NCBI GenBank assembly: GCA_012800465.1
Contig: JAAZJI010000051.1
Coordinates: forward strand, 1-14,889
Length of the DNA: 14,889 nt
Source: Spirochaetales bacterium
GTDB lineage: Bacteria; Spirochaetota; Spirochaetia; Sphaerochaetales; Sphaerochaetaceae
Reading direction: 5' to 3'
Under the pieces are notes generated by a model, which was given only the letters and a program-made list of their open reading frames with translations, searched no databases and had not been told where the DNA came from. Both the position numbers and the translations under genes were made by a program. This document shows positions 12,959 to 14,889 of the stretch, in pieces. Within the stretch, counting starts at the first letter, position 1; the number at the start of each line of letters is the position of its first letter.

Positions 12959-14220
12959 GCAAAAAGACTCTTCCCTTGGGCCACGGCGAGCTTCTGGAGC
13001 TTGCGATGGAGCTGCCGACCCCGTTCTATCTCTATGATGAAGAGGCGATCATCGAGAACTACCGCGCGTTCAAGGAGCATTTTGCCTGGGCGCCGGACTT
13101 CAAGAACTACTTCGCGGTGAAGGCGTGTCCCAATCCTGCGATCATCAGCGCCTTGGCGAAGGAGGGAAGCGGGGTGGACTGCTCCAGTCTTCCCGAGCTT
13201 CTCATCAGCGAAGCGGTCGGTCTTAGGGGGGAGGATATCGTCTTCACTTCAAACGACACCCCCGCATCCGAGTTCAAAAAGGCGTACGAGCTGGGGGCGA
13301 TCATCAACCTGGATGACATCACCCACATCCGATTCCTCGAGGATGCCCTGGGCCTGTTTCCCGAAACGATCTGTTTCCGCTACAACCCCGGACCGGAACG
13401 GACCGGCAACGCGATCATCGGCAACCCCGTCGAGGCGAAGTACGGAGTCACCTCGAGCCAGATCGTCGACTGCTACAAGATCGCTAAAGAGAAGGGGGCG
13501 AAGCGCTTCGGGCTGCACACGATGGTGGCTTCCAATGAGCTGGATGGCACCTACATCGTCGAAACCGCCCGGATGCTCTTCGAGCTCTGCGTCCGGATCC
13601 AAAAGGAAGCGGGGGTGAGGATCTCCTTCATCGACATGGGCGGAGGGATCGGGATCCCCTATCGCCCCGAAGACTCGCCGATGGATCTTGTTTTCGTTTC
13701 ACGGGAGATGAAGAAGCTCTATGAACAGATCATCGTCCCTGCCGGTCTCGATCCGCTTTCCATCACCTTCGAGGTCGGACGGATGATCACCGGGCCGTAC
13801 GGCTACCTGGTGAGCCGGGTCCTCCACGTGACGGAGAAGTACAAGGACTACGTCGGGCTCGATGCGTCGATGGCGGACCTGATGCGCCCGGCGCTGTATG
13901 GCGCCTACCACCACATCACCGTCCTGGGCAAGGATCGGGAGCCCCATGACCACGTCTATGATGTCACCGGTTCGCTCTGTGAAAACAACGACAAGTTCGC
14001 GATCGACCGGAAACTTCCGAAGATCGAGGTGGGGGATGTACTCGTGATCCACGAAGCCGGGGCGCACGGGCATGCGATGGGGTTCAACTACAACGCGAAG
14101 CTCCGCAGCGCGGAGTATCTTCTGAAGAAAGACGGCACCATCCGGTTGATCCGAAGGGCGCAGACATACGATGATTATGTAGCGACGTTGCGCTTCGACG
14201 GCGCACCGGTGAGGATCTGA
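12955..14220 (+). CDS. lysA: Diaminopimelate decarboxylase
   Basis: The protein has 421 residues from the ATG that overlaps the dapL stop; an upstream extension of the frame lies inside dapL. It is a fold-type III PLP enzyme that decarboxylates meso-DAP to lysine. The PLP lysine is Lys56 in YFAVKACPNP; His188 (GLHTM), GGGIGIPY (229-236) and EVGRMITGPYG (273-283) bind the cofactor, and Cys342/Glu343 in GSLCENND act across the dimer. The substrate loop reads GFNYNAKLRSAE where classical LysA has NYNSRPRPAE, so a lysine replaces the first arginine. HTMVASN replaces the usual HVGSQ. This marks a divergent LysA branch. Activity on a related substrate cannot be excluded, but operon context supports DAP. 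Confidence 0.92.
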   Translation: MSKKTLPLGHGELLELAMELPTPFYLYDEEAIIENYRAFKEHFAWAPDFKNYFAVKACPNPAIISALAKEGSGVDCSSLPELLISEAVGLRGEDIVFTSNDTPASEFKKAYELGAIINLDDITHIRFLEDALGLFPETICFRYNPGPERTGNAIIGNPVEAKYGVTSSQIVDCYKIAKEKGAKRFGLHTMVASNELDGTYIVETARMLFELCVRIQKEAGVRISFIDMGGGIGIPYRPEDSPMDLVFVSREMKKLYEQIIVPAGLDPLSITFEVGRMITGPYGYLVSRVLHVTEKYKDYVGLDASMADLMRPALYGAYHHITVLGKDREPHDHVYDVTGSLCENNDKFAIDRKLPKIEVGDVLVIHEAGAHGHAMGFNYNAKLRSAEYLLKKDGTIRLIRRAQTYDDYVATLRFDGAPVRI

Positions 14221-14221
14221 G

Positions 14222-14635
14222 ATGCACATCTTTCCCGTGAGAGTATATTACAGCGACACCGACTGCGGTGGAATCGTCTACCACGCCCGGTATCTCGATT
14301 TTGCCGAGCATGCCAGGACCGAGCTCTTGCGTGAGATCGCACAACGGCATGCGTTCGACGGAAACCAGTCGGCGCGGCTGAATCTGTCGAAGACCGGCTT
14401 CGTGGTGAAATCGGTCACGATCGACTATCGGAAACCCGCCAGGCTGGACGACCTGCTCGAGGTGCGCACGACGGTCACTTCGATGAAGCGGTTCTCGATG
14501 ACGCTCCGCCAGCAGGTCTACAAGGACGAGGATCTGATCGCCGATCTTCAGGTGAAGGTGGCGGCGATCCATCTGGAGACGCTCAAGCCCCAGCCGCTGG
14601 GTGACGACCTTCAAAAAGCGTTTCTCGGGGGATGA
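14222..14635 (+). CDS. ybgC: YbgC-type hotdog acyl-CoA thioesterase
   Basis: The protein has 137 residues. The N-terminus VRVYYSDTDCGGIVYHARYLDFAEHAR and the later PARLDDLLEV ... VTSMKR follow E. coli YbgC closely, with Asp14 matching its catalytic Asp18. The family hydrolyses short to medium acyl-CoA thioesters and, in Proteobacteria, lies in the tol-pal operon and is linked to phospholipid metabolism at the membrane. Here it starts one base after the lysA stop (no tol genes in view), so it is co-transcribed with lysine synthesis. The in vivo substrate is unknown. Confidence 0.9.
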   Translation: MHIFPVRVYYSDTDCGGIVYHARYLDFAEHARTELLREIAQRHAFDGNQSARLNLSKTGFVVKSVTIDYRKPARLDDLLEVRTTVTSMKRFSMTLRQQVYKDEDLIADLQVKVAAIHLETLKPQPLGDDLQKAFLGG

Positions 14636-14636
14636 T

Positions 14637-14889
14637 ATGGCCTTTACCGTGTACAAGGGAGCCGCCGAGGCGAACCTGCCGATCGCGCTTGTCCCGCTCT
14701 GGGGGGAGTACCCGGGCGTCGAAGGATCGCTACGGCTCGGCATCCGGGATACGACCCTGCTGCTTCTCTTCAAGATCCGATCCCCCCAGCTGTTGAGGAT
14801 GGTGGATCGACACAATGGACCCGTGTACAGGGACAGCTGCGTGGAAGCGTTTTTACAGCAACAGGGAAGGGACGAGTATCTGAACTTCG
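14637..14889 (+). CDS. Family-9-like carbohydrate-binding module protein, N-terminal part
   Basis: The frame starts at the ATG at 14637, one base after the ybgC stop, and is open to the right edge: 84 residues are visible. The segment LLLLFKIRSPQL ... GPVYRDSCVEAFLQQQGRDEYLNF matches the core of stand-alone CBM9-like domains, where the DSCVE(F/A)F strand and YLNFE strand are the signature. These proteins, of unknown cellular role, often lack a signal peptide, and none is visible here. The weak ribosome binding site (GGGG within CTCGGGGG) suggests coupling to ybgC. The identification is from pattern recall and the C-terminal half is missing. Confidence 0.65.
   Translation, partial: MAFTVYKGAAEANLPIALVPLWGEYPGVEGSLRLGIRDTTLLLLFKIRSPQLLRMVDRHNGPVYRDSCVEAFLQQQGRDEYLNF

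Overview
This window looks like chromosomal DNA from a GC-rich, probably anaerobic bacterium with a Gram-negative type of envelope. The pointers are a diaminopimelate (DAP) pathway running through LL-DAP aminotransferase (DapL), a YbgC-type thioesterase, a two-cluster clostridial-type ferredoxin, and a CBS/anti-sigma-ATPase + DRTGG + PHP cassette of the kind found beside [FeFe]-hydrogenase genes in anaerobes. A fermentative spirochaete (Sphaerochaeta-like) would fit, but no rRNA or other taxonomic marker is present, so this is only a guess.

Layout from left to right. Positions 1-605 are visibly AT-richer than the rest. They hold the 3' end of a winged-helix (Fic/RecG-like C-terminal) protein followed by about 360 bases with no recognisable gene. 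A Bax-inhibitor-1 membrane protein (606-1310, +) converges on, and overlaps, a three-gene minus-strand operon: CBS-CBS-HATPase (2304-3233), DRTGG protein (1981-2307) and PHP phosphoesterase (1258-1977). From a short divergent promoter region at 3234-3292, an RluA-type pseudouridine synthase and an M29 aminopeptidase run rightwards to 5119. They meet xseA-xseB-purU (minus, 5116-7370) end to end at a shared CTAG. A 55-residue 2[4Fe-4S] ferredoxin (7438-7605, minus) has its own promoter and terminator. It is divergent from topoisomerase III (7747-9969, +).

The right third is a tightly packed plus-strand lysine/meso-DAP operon: dapB-dapA-dapL-lysA, followed by ybgC and the start of a family-9-like carbohydrate-binding protein cut by the window edge. 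Junctions overlap by a few bases or are separated by 1-2 bases, which implies one transcript with translational coupling. DapB, DapA and DapL take aspartate semialdehyde to LL-DAP without acylated intermediates, and LysA makes lysine from meso-DAP. The DAP epimerase (dapF) needed between them is not in the window.

The most interesting non-coding signals are: a strong hairpin that buries the dapB ribosome binding site and the first base of its start codon; a terminator only 16 bases in front of xseA; interlocking divergent promoters between the ferredoxin and topB; and a palindrome plus very close -10 boxes between the CBS-ATPase gene and the pseudouridine synthase. The best candidate for a little-described system is the CBS-ATPase/DRTGG/PHP cassette, which stands here without hydrogenase genes.
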